Positions 1 through 8,374 of a DNA stretch of 10,550 nucleotides are shown here, one piece after another. The notes below the pieces were generated by a model, which saw only the letters and a list, made by a program, of their open reading frames with translations, made no database searches and was not told the DNA's origin. The position numbers were made by a program, and so were the translations under genes. Numbering within the stretch: position 1 is the stretch's first letter; every line of letters begins with the position of its first letter. Source of the DNA: Bisporella sp. PMI_857 (lineage: Eukaryota; Ascomycota; Leotiomycetes; Helotiales; Helotiaceae); contig JAJSPD010000278.1 of the NCBI GenBank assembly GCA_021307315.1, forward strand, positions 1 to 10,550. Direction: 5' to 3'.

Positions 1-480
1 GTTTTGTTAATTTTGTTGTAAGTAATTTATGCAAGCGATTTTTGTATATCGCAAATTGTAAAATCGCTATTGTAAGCTTTTCAGGCTGTAAAATCGCATA
101 TTGTAAATTTTACAGACTGTCGAATTACATATTGTGCAATTAAATCACGTACAAAATAAAAAATATATATAAAAGTTAGTATAAAGCTTAGCGTACGCCG
201 AAGTCACGTGATTTAGGGTTAAAAGTGAAATTAGAGTTAAAGTTAGAATTGGGGTTAAAAAAAATTTTAAAGTTCAAAGCTTTAGCAATTTTTGAGAACA
301 TTAAAATCAAATATTTCGAAATTTATTTTCAAGTTTCAATAACTTTACAACTAGCGATCTAAATCAATTGATTCGAATTAATAAATATAATTCAATTAAA
401 TATCTTTAATTTATTTCAATAAACTAGTTCGAAATATTAACTAGTTTTTGCGTTTACTCAGGTGACTAAATTAAGTGTCG
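1..480. repeat. AT-rich degenerate repeat block, left edge
   Basis: No gene is visible. The stretch is strongly AT-rich. Three imperfect copies of a motif reading roughly (c/t)tgtaaaatcgc(a)tattg lie at 56-75, 86-106 and 117-136; they differ mostly by C/T and A/G changes. A palindromic tcacgtga lies at 204-211. It is followed by a run of ttaggg-like and ttagagtt-like words (about 213-260) that resembles very degenerate telomere-type sequence but has no regular phase. The tgtaaaatc words recur near 9055-9090, so this edge probably belongs to the same repeat family as the right end of the window. I infer an old, RIP-degraded element. Confidence 0.5.
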
Positions 481-827
481 AATAGAAAAATTTTGTGTGG
501 TCACCTCCCCCTGTATTTTTAGCGTTAAAAGGCCCACTTTTCGGTTACCTACCCAGGTGACCCATACAAATGAAAAAGGGAATAAGGATTAGACTTGACG
601 GATATCAGTGCAGTAAATGTGGACATCACGGTGTGCAGTATATGGGACATGATTCTTGGATTATGCGTTGAAGCTTTTAGCAATCCGTGGTTGACCTCCG
701 CCTGGGCGTTCGTGTGGGTTTGAACAGGAGAACAATGCGAGAGGATAAGGAGAAGGACCTCCTACGAATACAATCAGTTCTACCAACGACCGAATTCGCC
801 GCGATGCAACGGTCCGAGTCAATCGAA
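481..827. other. Transition zone between AT-rich repeat and DUF1593 gene
   Basis: No convincing gene. Composition becomes balanced here. The 7-mer aggtgac at 460-466 is inverted at 500-506 (gtcacct) and repeated directly at 555-561. A short imperfect direct duplication, starting gtgcagta and ending ggacat, lies at 608-626 and 633-650. The stretch after about 690 is presumably the 3' flank of the minus-strand gene ending at 828. Confidence 0.4.
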
Positions 828-2345
828 TCATATGACTAGGATAAAAACTCGGTCGTAGCGGGTTAATGGAAATTGCCCGTCGTCCGTCCCTTGCACAATG
901 ATTGATATAGTTTGGCCTGGCTTCGCGTCAGCCGGGATCGTCACAGTCGCTCGATTGTTGCAGCGCTTCTTCACAGTCACGGTGCCGGGGTATGTGCCTT
1001 CCTCGAAGTACTGCCACCAGGACGTGGTGACATTGTCGTGATCCGGATCGCTAACCTCGTTGACCAGTGTCACAGTCAACCCGGTGCGGGCCTTTACTAT
1101 CTTGCCGTTAAGGATCTTAACTGAAGGAGGGTGGTTGCCGTCGTGATACTTCGGCGTCAGTGTCCACTGCATGCGAGCCGCAAAGTCGTTTTGGGCGGCT
1201 GCTATCCAGCGGTTCGTTGTGTAGTTGTCGATTTCAGTGCCATTCTGGTCCTTCTCTCTGTCGACCATCTCCCACAGATTCGGCGAGGTGGTGTTCTGCG
1301 TGGCCCGTCCGCCCCAGCTTCCAAGGTTCGGGTTGGCAGGGTCCTGGATGCCAGTGGTTAACAAGGGATTGAAGGCCACGTTGTCGCCCTCGGACAAGAA
1401 GTCGTACGGGCCAAGCGGCATACAAGCGTAAAAGGATGCCGCTTTGGCTGGATCGCCAAAAACGTCCAGTGGGTCACCAGGCATGGCTTGTCCATCGAGC
1501 CAAGAGCGGTAGAGCTTTCCGTACGGTCCTACTTCAATGTTTGCCTTGATCCATTCACCAGTGAAGTACACATGGTCGGCGGGCAGGCCGCGGACATTTC
1601 CCTGGCCTTTGTTGCAATTGTAGCCCCAGGTCGCGTATCCTGTTGACAGTTGCTCGACGCGGATCTGTGGCCATTTTAGAGCGATGTAGTCCGCATATGT
1701 CTCATCCTGAAACCCGCTGGACAAGATGACGGCTTTGCGGGAGACTGCGTCCTTAGTTCGCTCCCACTGCCTCGAGCCTAAGTACTGCTGCTCAATTGAC
1801 TTCAGAGCACGGGCAATGGTGTTAGTACCGCCCCACGCCTGCAAGTATAGCGGCCGCGGGTCCTCGCTCAGTAGCAGCAACCGGATAAGGTCAGAGCCAT
1901 CCGTGTCATGATCCATCTCGCCCTCGAAGTCGATGTTGCCGATTTTGACCTTGGACAGCAGCTCGTTGGGCGTCGGGTAGAATGGATCATGGCTACGCAG
2001 ATTTGGAAATACCCGTTCATACGCTTTGAGTACTTTATCTTGGATGGTCCGCGTGCCAGTCCAGCGGTACGATGTCTGTGGAGTGGTGTACCCGCGGCCA
2101 GGCAGGAAGAACTCGGTGCCATGACCGTCGCCGGCCCAGTGATAGCGGCTAGAAGTATAGATGATGCCCTGGGTATCGAGATCGTTGCTATAAAGTAGGT
2201 ACCGGATTAGCGAGGTTAAGTCGTCCTGCTCAATGTCTGTCGTGACGACTGTGCGAAGCTTCGCAGACCTGCTGACAGTATGTGTCTGGGCGGGAAGTGC
2301 AGTGGCCAGGAGGGCGATCGCGATGAAATGGTGGACGACAAACAT
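828..2345 (-). CDS. Secreted DUF1593 (Sde182-type) nucleoside-hydrolase-like protein
   Basis: Intronless 505-residue protein, about the usual size for fungal DUF1593 proteins. An upstream in-frame ATG at 2387 would add 14 residues ahead of the signal peptide, so I chose the ATG at 2345. Residues 1-19 look like a signal peptide (hydrophobic IAIALLATAL, then ALPA-Q), so secretion is likely. Seen: TTDIEQDD at 35-42, in the position of the acidic N-terminal metal-binding motif of nucleoside hydrolases; DHDTDGSD at 145-152; WGGTNT at 171-176; SEGDNVAF near 318-325 followed by a GSWGGR block; and a beta-rich C-terminal module from about 404 (NHPPSVKI onward) matching the Sde182 C-terminal domain. 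The family is named after a Saccharophagus cellulose-binding protein with a nucleoside-hydrolase fold; the true substrate is generally not established. Several N-glycosylation sequons are present. GC content is much higher than the flanking repeats and no damage is visible. The family call is strong; the catalytic role is inferred. Confidence 0.9.
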   Translation of the reverse strand: MFVVHHFIAIALLATALPAQTHTVSRSAKLRTVVTTDIEQDDLTSLIRYLLYSNDLDTQGIIYTSSRYHWAGDGHGTEFFLPGRGYTTPQTSYRWTGTRTIQDKVLKAYERVFPNLRSHDPFYPTPNELLSKVKIGNIDFEGEMDHDTDGSDLIRLLLLSEDPRPLYLQAWGGTNTIARALKSIEQQYLGSRQWERTKDAVSRKAVILSSGFQDETYADYIALKWPQIRVEQLSTGYATWGYNCNKGQGNVRGLPADHVYFTGEWIKANIEVGPYGKLYRSWLDGQAMPGDPLDVFGDPAKAASFYACMPLGPYDFLSEGDNVAFNPLLTTGIQDPANPNLGSWGGRATQNTTSPNLWEMVDREKDQNGTEIDNYTTNRWIAAAQNDFAARMQWTLTPKYHDGNHPPSVKILNGKIVKARTGLTVTLVNEVSDPDHDNVTTSWWQYFEEGTYPGTVTVKKRCNNRATVTIPADAKPGQTISIIVQGTDDGQFPLTRYDRVFILVI

Positions 2346-2442
2346 CTCGGAAGATCGATTAATCTGAATAAGACGATAAACGTGCAATACTAGCGTCGAC
2401 TGTACAGTTGTTCATTCTGGGTCTTCAGTAACTTGAGCTTGG

Positions 2443-2449
2443 TTTTATA
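2443..2449 (-). promoter_or_regulatory. TATA box of the DUF1593 gene
   Basis: On the minus strand this reads TATAAAA, about 98 nt upstream of the chosen ATG at 2345 and with no closer good match. The position suits a fungal core promoter and supports the shorter start. Confidence 0.45.
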
Positions 2450-2852
2450 GTCTAGTTATAGTACTACTTCGGTGGTTGGAGACCCGCAACTTCAGGACTG
2501 CGACAAGGATTGTTGTGGGCGGTTAATTTCCTTGTTTGCGGGGAAGTTCGCCCTTTCCTCACCCGAATGTGGGGGATGTCAACTGCAGTCGAGAGTAGCG
2601 CCTCGGGTTGAGAAAGAGCCTGCAAGTACTGATAGAAGCTCAAGGAACGCCGACTCAATCCTGGAAAATGGTTTGGTAAAGACACTGAAAACATAAGTTC
2701 ACCAACCAAGAGAAGCCCTACGATCGGCGTGTATACGGGACGACCCTTCTTTTTATTAATTTTGGTATGGATTTTACAAGACGAATTCAAGAACTGGATC
2801 GGTCCTTACTAATCCGATCAATAATCTCTCTAGCTTTCAGCAGTGCACTTGA

Positions 2853-3233
2853 AGGCACAAACTCTCGGATTCTGCAGTCGGTGGGGTCGCCCTGAGCTGC
2901 CTGTTCGATAGCTGCTCTAGGGTAGTTACAGTACGAATGGGTGGTTTCGGCATTGGGAAATCCACAATAGCCATGGATCCCAGTTACCTCAGGCCAGCAT
3001 CTCGACTAGACGAAAGAGAGAACAACGTCGCCTCTAAGAAACTAGGACGTAGAAAATTTCTAACCTACTCTCTGGGGATTGCTGGGAGCCAAGCCATGTT
3101 GATTGTAGCGATAGAGATGGAGGTCTTAGGGGTGGCAGTTGATTCTCGAAAGTGTGAAACGACTTCTGGGAATAATGTAACGGAATCGGTACAGGACGTT
3201 CGAGAAGTAGCTCCATTGTTGTTCGGGGTGTGA
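2853..3233 (+). pseudogene. Open fragment with a P-loop-like motif
   Basis: A frame open from the stop at 2850-2852 to 3233, with its first ATG at 2937. Around the ATG it reads RVVTVRMGGFGIGKSTIA, which fits the Walker A pattern GxxxxGK(S/T) and resembles the start of fungal NB-ARC/NACHT (STAND) domains (RVV..GMGGIGKTT). No Walker B, no downstream GLPL-like motif and no helical repeats are seen. Shifting frame near 3230 gives a further open stretch to about 3404. It could be the relic of a STAND NTPase or a chance match; I lean only weakly to the former. Confidence 0.2.
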
Positions 3234-4003
3234 AGATTGCCGAGGATCCTGTGCTTGCCGAAGACGCAGACGATCTATTCGTTGACTCCGTTGTCAATAA
3301 AGGAGGCGGATGGCTCTGGTCCGGACGGTGGGCATGCTGCTGTAAGCCCGTGAGATTAAGAGTCTATCACAGGTCCCACGGTTTTTCTGACTTTATTTCA
3401 GTTTAGTTGACTTATTTAAAGGACCAAAAGCTTACTGGCCTAAGGTTTCCCGACCGAACTCAACGCAGTATAAGTGCGCAAAAAACTACTTTCGCAAACG
3501 AGGCTGTGGCGAGAAAGAAATACAAAAGCGGTTTGGAGGTAAAGAAGCTAATTGCTAGATATCCTTCAAATTCTAAGGTAGGGCTCCTTTTTCTAGAAGG
3601 GAATCTTAATACTAAACTGTGGTTGCTGGAAAATTGAAGTTAGAGGATTTGTTGACGGTCGCTTGAGACCCCTCTCGTAAACACAATTCAGGATTTGATG
3701 ACCACACTTACGGGAATGTGTTAAGCGATAAACTGGACAGGCAGGAGGCCAGGGAATCAAGTGCAACAGTCTACTTTGATCTAGCCCGTGATGTGTAAGG
3801 TACCATTCTACATGTAGCAATGAATTCCAGGTGCGCCGCCTTGCGATAAAGCTGAGAAGAATACAGTGATATCAGTTCCTAGGCCCCACATCCTTGAGCG
3901 GGAGGTAAGGAGAATGCTCCCCCAAAGCACTTCTCCCAAACTCTTCCAAGAACCTAATACGAAAACACAAGAACCATGTCTTTGGATTTTAATCCTGCGC
4001 CCT

Positions 4004-4147
4004 TCATTCCTTCGGCCCCTTGCACAAGGCCTTTCGGTTTCCATATCCAGCTTCATCAATTTCTTCCTCCGTCCAATTATCTTCTCGGAAGACCGCTCTC
4101 CATGCTTCGAATTCTTCAGCGGAAAGATTTTCCACACAGTAATCCAT
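4004..4147 (-). CDS. Small acidic ORF, hypothetical or gene fragment
   Basis: A 47-residue ORF from ATG at 4147 to TGA at 4004. It begins MDYCVENLSAEEFEAWRAVF and continues with a WTEEEIDEAGYG segment. The composition is rich in E, D, A and W with an amphipathic helix look, far more protein-like than the overlapping longer ORFs on both strands (109 and 103 codons). Beyond the stop the same frame stays open in pieces, interrupted by two more stops, consistent with a decayed exon. No family is recognised. Confidence 0.25.
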   Translation of the reverse strand: MDYCVENLSAEEFEAWRAVFREDNWTEEEIDEAGYGNRKALCKGPKE

Positions 4148-4640
4148 AATTACGTATTTCGGGCCCGTTTGAAATGATCCTTGGTATTCTAGGCCAGTCA
4201 GCTACTTCAGCAAAAGAGCGTGTAACATACGACTTATCCTCTGCGGCGACCAGCCTAAGCGGTCGCTTCCTTTCTTTCTCGTCTGTTTAAGCCTGGCGCC
4301 GTCCCACATGATACTTGGTAAGGTCGATAGTTGTGAGGTTTGGAGATGAGATGCTGGATACGAAAGTAGTTGGTTATTGGCGTTAGTGTCAGATTTCATG
4401 CGGGAAGCTCAAGTTCTTATAGGTAAGACTTACCTGTGGTCTTAGTAGGCTGCATTAGTATACTTATTTCTAAATTTCTCTAAGACAGTATAGGCAATAA
4501 TGCGTTTTCTTTTGCACACCGCTGAATGGCAAGGGTGATGCACGCTCCTCCAGAGGAGAGAAAACGCTAATGCATCGAGGCCAAATCGAACAAGCAAAAG
4601 GGCGGCTGGTGGTAACCGTCTCACCGAATACTTTTTTAAA

Positions 4641-5195
4641 AAAAATCGAAAATTTTGAAAATTGTTTTATTGTTGTTGTTGTAAAGTTGTAAGTTGGAAA
4701 AAAACGAAAGAAAAGTTGTAATAAAGTCGATATTTTATCGCTAATAAAGCAAGTTAATATTCACTTTTAAAGCTATAAATGCACGAAGTAAGTCACGTAA
4801 TGCAACGACATATAGCGCAAACTTTTGAAAAGAAAAGCTCGATCTAACTGATCATGAACGTTTATTACTTTAGTGCTCAAAGCGAGTACGTATAAGAGTA
4901 CGTATAAAAGAAAGGACGGTTGTGGTGAGATTGGTTTCTCTCGTATGTCAAAATATCACGTGATGCGGATAAGTAGCCAGTCATGTGACTAGAGGAGCAT
5001 AATATCTGTATGGAACACATCACTAAATATCACCAACCAATTGACAATATAACGCGGATGCTTCAGCTTACCGGTGTATACTCGAACATGCTACGTTTAT
5101 GCAACGTTTATGCTACGTCTTAGTTTTGTGCTAGATCCTGTTCCTGTTCTTGTGGTTCAAGCTGTTACAGGCCAAATGCCAGCTGTAAAGTGTTT
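4641..5195. repeat. AT-rich repeat block with CACGTG and short tandem repeats
   Basis: No gene. The left half is A/T-homopolymer rich. A 12-bp unit gagtacgtataa occurs twice in tandem at 4884-4907. A perfect 10-bp palindrome ATCACGTGAT lies at 4955-4964, preceded by ATTGG at 4930-4934, echoing the CCAAT/CACGTG modules at 8004 and 9599. An 11-bp unit (atgctacgttt type) is tandemly repeated three times at 5088-5120. The block runs into a GC-rich hairpin repeat at 5197, so it is probably a remnant of the same repeat complex found at the right end. Confidence 0.5.
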
Positions 5196-5196
5196 C

Positions 5197-5236
5197 GAGC
5201 GCAGCGAGGATCGGGGGTTTGGGGGCTGGCCCCCAT
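5197..5236 (+). repeat. GCGCAGCGA-hairpin repeat, copy 1
   Basis: Begins gagcgcagcga and ends in an inverted repeat, TGGGGGC (5220-5226) and GCCCCCA (5229-5235) around a 2-nt loop. Nearly the same 40 bp, including the following aaagcaagcttt..tagttt, recurs at 9506-9544. That is the strongest sequence link between the left and right repeat blocks. Confidence 0.75.
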
Positions 5237-5456
5237 ATAAATACGTGATAACTTATAGAATTGCAAAGCAAGCTTTCTAGTTTCGATTGTTACACCTAAC
5301 GAGCGCCTTTATTACTTTTTGGTCACACTGATAGTAGTCCGGCGGATCACGTGTGTGCGCAACTGCCAAAATCGGCCACAGCGATTTTCTCCTCCGGTTG
5401 AGAGATACGTCTGTTGAGATGAAACTTTTGGCGACCTTCGAATAACTAGCTGTCTA

Positions 5457-5618
5457 ATGTCACTGCTATACCTCTCACTAAGCGCACGAAACCAAATTCT
5501 TCTCTCCCTTCAAACTGTTCTGCGCTCTGCCCAGAACGATGAACCTCTACGATTTTCAGCCTTGGTATCCAAAGTGTTAGAGAAAATCAGAAAACGAAGG
5601 GTAAAGATTCTACTCTAA
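5457..5618 (+). CDS. Small hypothetical ORF (53 aa)
   Basis: Starts MSLLYLSLSARNQILLSLQT and ends in a basic tail KIRKRRVKILL. It is leucine-rich with an amphipathic helical look (FSALVSKVLEKIRKRR). No family is recognised. It stands alone in the intergenic region and could be a small peptide gene, an upstream exon remnant or chance. Confidence 0.2.
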   Translation: MSLLYLSLSARNQILLSLQTVLRSAQNDEPLRFSALVSKVLEKIRKRRVKILL

Positions 5619-5803
5619 AAAATACATATAGCAATGACCGGCCAAAAGGGTTAACCATAACACACGTGACGTTAGATTATCTCTATTCCATTCACCCCCT
5701 GTGCCTCCATCTAGGTCTTCCTTTCGAGCTCTTATTAACCAACAAATATGCTTCCAGTCATGTTCGGAGCACTTGGCAAATGCGCACAGAGTTTTAAGGA
5801 CTT

Positions 5804-5877
5804 TCGGCGAGATATTTTTGGACAAGCTCAATGCTTCCTTCCGGCGAGACATTCTTGGACTAGCTTGATACTCCCTG
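5804..5877 (+). repeat. 37-bp imperfect tandem duplication upstream of the NmrA-like gene
   Basis: Two abutting 37-bp units, 5804-5840 and 5841-5877, each beginning (t/c)cggcgaga. About a dozen positions differ and nearly all are C/T or A/G transitions. It lies 95-168 bp before the start codon, immediately upstream of the TATA-like box. Confidence 0.6.
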
Positions 5878-5894
5878 CCCGAGGAGTCAATCGA

Positions 5895-5901
5895 TATAAA
5901 T
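5895..5901 (+). promoter_or_regulatory. TATA-like box of the NmrA-like gene
   Basis: Reads TATAAAT, 77 nt upstream of the ATG at 5972, a plausible spacing for a fungal core promoter with a short 5' leader. Confidence 0.4.
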
Positions 5902-5971
5902 GCATACGTACTTCTTTTGAATTCACCCTGAGTCTTCGATGTCCTAAGCTTATCTTTTTTGCTAATATATA

Positions 5972-7234
5972 ATGGCAACTGCTACCACCACCGTTGCCAT
6001 TGCGGGCATCACAGGAACTTTAGCCGGCCTCATCACCAAACACCTTCTCAAACATCCTAATGTACACATCAATGGTCTCTGCCGCGCCCCATCTAAACTC
6101 CCAGACCTTCTCCGCTCCGAGTCCCGTATTACGCTGTTTAAAGCTCAGTCCAACGACGTCAAAACCATTCGGGAGGCCGTCCGCAAAGCAGACGTGGTAA
6201 TATGCTGCTACCTTGGAGACAACACTCTTATGATAGACGGGCAGAAGACCCTTATTGATGCTAGTATTGCGGAAGGCGTACCTCGCTATGTCGCCTCCGA
6301 CTACAGTATGGACTTCCGTAAGCTCGAGTTTGGCGACCACCCAGTTAAAGACCCTATGAAGCATGTGCAAGCCTATCTAGAAACGAAGAAAGCACAAATC
6401 ACAGCAGTGCACGTGTTGAACGCATGCTTCCTAGAGAGGCCTTGGCAAGGGATCTGGGACGATAAAATCAACACTTTTAAGTACTGGGGGACAGGTGATG
6501 AAAAATGGGAGTTTACAACATACGACAATGCGGCAGAGTATACCGCGGAAATAGCATTGGATAAAGAAGCTAATGGTTTCTTATCTTGTAAGTTTTGACT
6601 TTAAGGATTTATCACCTTTCTAAGATAAATTCGCGGAAGTAAACACAAGAGTGCTAACCTCTACACACAGTCCGAGGTGACTACATTGACATTCACGGGA
6701 TTGTCGCCGACTTCAAAGCCGTGTACAACCTAGAGCCTAAGATTCAAAACCTCGGGACTTTAGATGATCTTTACAAGATTATGCACGAGACTAGAGACCG
6801 CGACCCTGGTGACATGAGGGCATGGCTAGGACTGTAAGTTTGACTCCTCTACTTGCACTATAAGCACATATAGTACTGTATTATCCTAGGGGCATTTGTC
6901 TCTATAGTCTTTTTCTCCATTACGAGGATTCATCTCTAAGGTATGGATAGAGATCTGGTTGTGGAGCTCTCCGCACCTAGATTACATCTTAGACACCTAT
7001 AATGAGTACAACGAACCAAAACTTTCCCTCCCCTCGTCGCATTCTGCCTTGCCGTATTTCGCGCTAATATCTCTAACTAGATTCTATACCTACTACTCGT
7101 TAAACGGGCAGACTGTACTCCCACAACCGCTCGACAACAACAGGTATCCAAACGTCAGGCTAGTAACTGTTCGTGAATTCTTTATTAAGACGCCTAAAGA
7201 GCGTTTGGGAAAGACCTTGTTCTTGGAAGTTTGA
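5972..7234 (+). CDS. NmrA-like family NAD(P)-binding protein (three exons)
   Basis: Exons 5972-6587, 6671-6833 and 7081-7234 join to 933 nt, giving 310 residues, the usual family length. Unspliced, the first frame stops at 6598, inside intron 1. Residues 8-19 (VAIAGITGTLAG) form a Rossmann dinucleotide-binding loop of the GxxGxxxG kind. KADVVICCYLGD at 72-83 follows beta-strand 4, YVASDYSMDF at 106-115 is the conserved ASD(W/Y) block, and GTGDEKW (173-179) with TTYDNAAEY (182-190) is the C-terminal signature. The splice junctions rebuild the family motifs SFRGDYI and WLGLFYTYYSLNGQ, which confirms both introns. NmrA-like proteins are atypical short-chain dehydrogenases; some act as redox sensors (NmrA/HSCARG), others as reductases of the isoflavone-reductase type. 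Which applies here cannot be told. Probably cytosolic, since no signal peptide is seen. No defect is visible. Confidence 0.9.
6588..6670 (+). other. Intron 1 of the NmrA-like gene
   Basis: An 83-nt intron with donor gtaagt, branch-like gctaac near 6653 and acceptor cacag. It splits a phe codon after its first base and restores the frame through FRGDYIDIHG. Confidence 0.85.
6834..7080 (+). other. Intron 2 of the NmrA-like gene
   Basis: Donor gtaagt at 6834 and acceptor ctaactag ending at 7080, giving 247 nt, long for this kind of fungus. Joining here makes CT+A (Leu) and yields WLGLFYTYYSLNGQ, as expected of the family. An ATG-initiated reading frame beginning at 6959 is mostly intron and only becomes real coding sequence at 7081. 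Confidence 0.75.
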
Positions 7235-7623
7235 TATATACAGGGCTGCGAAAGTAGAGCTAAGAGTAGTTATTCCATGAGAGACGAGTTCTCCGTCGCT
7301 AGCTATTGTGAGGATCGAGGGAAACTATGAATGGGTGTATCGGACGTACTCCTGTTGACCAGCATTTTCTGCTGGCTTGTCATCTAATTAAGGATTCAGC
7401 AAACACAAGGGTTGCATGGGCCTTCGTACTGGGACGGCGGTGATCTATTTATTATGGAAAGGCTCGAAGCAGGGACTACGAGAGGGCGAATCGTATTGTT
7501 AATGCCTTACCGAGCAAAGCATTCTAACTAATTTGAGGAGCAATCAGGTTCGTGTATCTGCAGAGTCGACTTTAAAATGTAGACAATAGTGTTACGTGAT
7601 GAAAATAGGGCAATAACCTCGAT
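7235..7623. other. 3' flank of the NmrA-like gene, no clear gene
   Basis: A short frame open from about 7390 to a stop near 7530 includes a protein-like stretch, HGPSYWDGGDLFIMERLEAG. It has no good start, and a possible acceptor (ctaattaaggattcag) precedes it. It may be a relic exon; no family is recognised. Confidence 0.3.
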
Positions 7624-7887
7624 ATGGATAGCGTAAAGGACAAAAACCCCGATCAGGCGGGCGGTAAGAAAGTGTCCAGCACCGCTCAATCAGGAAATCC
7701 AACTTCGCATTCAGCCTTTGTGCCAACACTACACACATCACGCAGCTCTGAAATAGCTGAAAATATAGGCATTATCTTGCCCTTATTATTCTCGATTTTT
7801 TCATGTGGCTCAATTGCATTTTTGCGATATACCGTTTTCAAACCACCGCCTAAGCCTAAGCACCATTTCATCCAGTCAATATTGTAG
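7624..7887 (+). CDS. Possible small single-pass membrane protein (87 aa)
   Basis: Residues 1-45 are hydrophilic and rich in S, K and N. Residues 48-67 (IGIILPLLFSIFSCGSIAFL) form one hydrophobic segment, followed by RYTVF and a short proline/lysine tail (KPPPKPKHH). The layout is credible for a small tail-region-anchored protein, and the ATG context is acceptable (gatATGGAT). No family is recognised and the overlapping minus-strand ORF is a shadow. It could also be the first exon of something larger or a fragment. It sits just left of the repeat complex. Confidence 0.35.
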   Translation: MDSVKDKNPDQAGGKKVSSTAQSGNPTSHSAFVPTLHTSRSSEIAENIGIILPLLFSIFSCGSIAFLRYTVFKPPPKPKHHFIQSIL

Positions 7888-8003
7888 AGAGGAACATGCT
7901 GAAAAGCAAGAACAGCAACAGGATTTAGCACAAAACCTATAAGTGTGGCATCGGTATCCGTAGCACACTAAGGAGAGCACCGGCGAGCCTAAGCTCTATA
8001 TAA

Positions 8004-8184
8004 TTGAAAAGCTTGCTTTTCTTTGCTGTAAATTTTGAGAATTTAAGTTGGGCGTGGAAAAAGTATCACGTGCACGACCGGGGCTGTGATTGGTTGGAGA
8101 ATCGGGCTGTGATTGGTTGGAGGATTGGGCCATGATTGGCTAGAAAAAAGTCATGTCACGTGTACGGAGAAAGGTCGGACCGAA
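8004..8184 (+). repeat. Promoter-like direct repeat, copy A
   Basis: Pairs with copy B at 9599-9769 in the same orientation. After an 11-bp-longer leader in this copy, about 135 bp are almost identical. Contents in order: hairpin GAAAAGCTTGCTTTTC (8006-8021); CACGTG (8067-8072); inverted CCAAT (ATTGG) at 8089, 8112, 8124 and 8135 within a 23-bp tandem repeat; CACGTG (8157-8162). CCAAT is the site of the HAP/CBC complex and CACGTG of bHLH factors; the arrangement is seen, the regulatory role inferred. Followed by copy 2 of the GCGCAGCGA-hairpin repeat. Confidence 0.75.
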
Positions 8185-8188
8185 AGCT

Positions 8189-8228
8189 GAGCGCAGCGAA
8201 ATAAGGGGCTTGGGGGCTTAGCCCCCAA
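8189..8228 (+). repeat. GCGCAGCGA-hairpin repeat, copy 2
   Basis: Begins gagcgcagcga and ends in TGGGGGC (8211-8217) / GCCCCCA (8221-8227) with loop tta. It directly follows promoter-like copy A. Confidence 0.7.
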
Positions 8229-8229
8229 T

Positions 8230-8283
8230 AGCTACAGCAGCTACAGGCTCGCAGCTACAGCAGCTACAGGCTCGCAGCTACAG
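8230..8283 (+). repeat. 23-bp tandem repeat (agctacag... unit)
   Basis: Two perfect 23-bp units (8230-8252, 8253-8275) and a partial third (8276-8283), built from agctacag, cagctacagg and ctcgc. Being identical, these units look recently duplicated compared with the diverged repeats around them. Confidence 0.8.
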
Positions 8284-8287
8284 AAAT

Positions 8288-8343
8288 GTCGGACCGAAAG
8301 CTAAGCGCAGCGAAATAAAAAGGTTTAAAGGCTTAGCTCTCAA
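8288..8343 (+). repeat. GCGCAGCGA-hairpin repeat, copy 3
   Basis: Repeats the tcggaccgaaagct lead of copy 2 and then aagcgcagcga at 8303-8313. The stem is eroded: aaaggcttagctctc replaces the G5/C5 arms by G-to-A and C-to-T changes. Confidence 0.6.
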
Positions 8344-8374
8344 TTTACAGGGTTTTGAATTGTTTACAGGTTTC

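Larger units (their letters stand above)
2461..4640. other. Gene-poor region with open fragments, probable gene relics
   Basis: Composition is near that of the genes, yet no ORF exceeds about 127 codons and none is recognised. The pieces worth noting are an open plus-strand frame at 2853-3233 with a P-loop-like stretch, a plus-strand frame that opens again after a shift near 3230, and a short acidic minus-strand ORF at 4004-4147. Gene-like composition with broken frames suggests decayed genes. Exons of a multi-intron gene that I cannot assemble remain an alternative. Confidence 0.4.
5290..5971. other. Upstream region of the NmrA-like gene
   Basis: CACGTG words occur at about 5348 and 5663. 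Within it are a possible 53-codon ORF, a 37-bp tandem duplication and a TATA-like box, listed separately. ORFs on both strands covering 5610-5978 look like chance frames: composition is unremarkable, and the minus-strand one overlaps the start of the real gene. Confidence 0.4.

Noticed and set aside
213..260. TTAGGG-like words suggesting a telomere or interstitial telomeric repeat
   Set aside because: There is only one true ttaggg and no regular 6-bp phase. Better explained as AT-rich degenerate sequence.
3808..4177. 109-codon minus and 103-codon plus ORFs
   Set aside because: They overlap each other with low-quality composition. The 4004-4147 frame is more protein-like, so these look like shadows.
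5610..5978. 122-codon minus-strand ORF beginning within the NmrA-like gene start
   Set aside because: It covers that gene's promoter, TATA-like box and tandem duplication, and has no recognisable domain.
6959..7234. Separate 91-codon gene
   Set aside because: Its first 41 or so codons are intron 2 of the NmrA-like gene, and the rest is that gene's exon 3.
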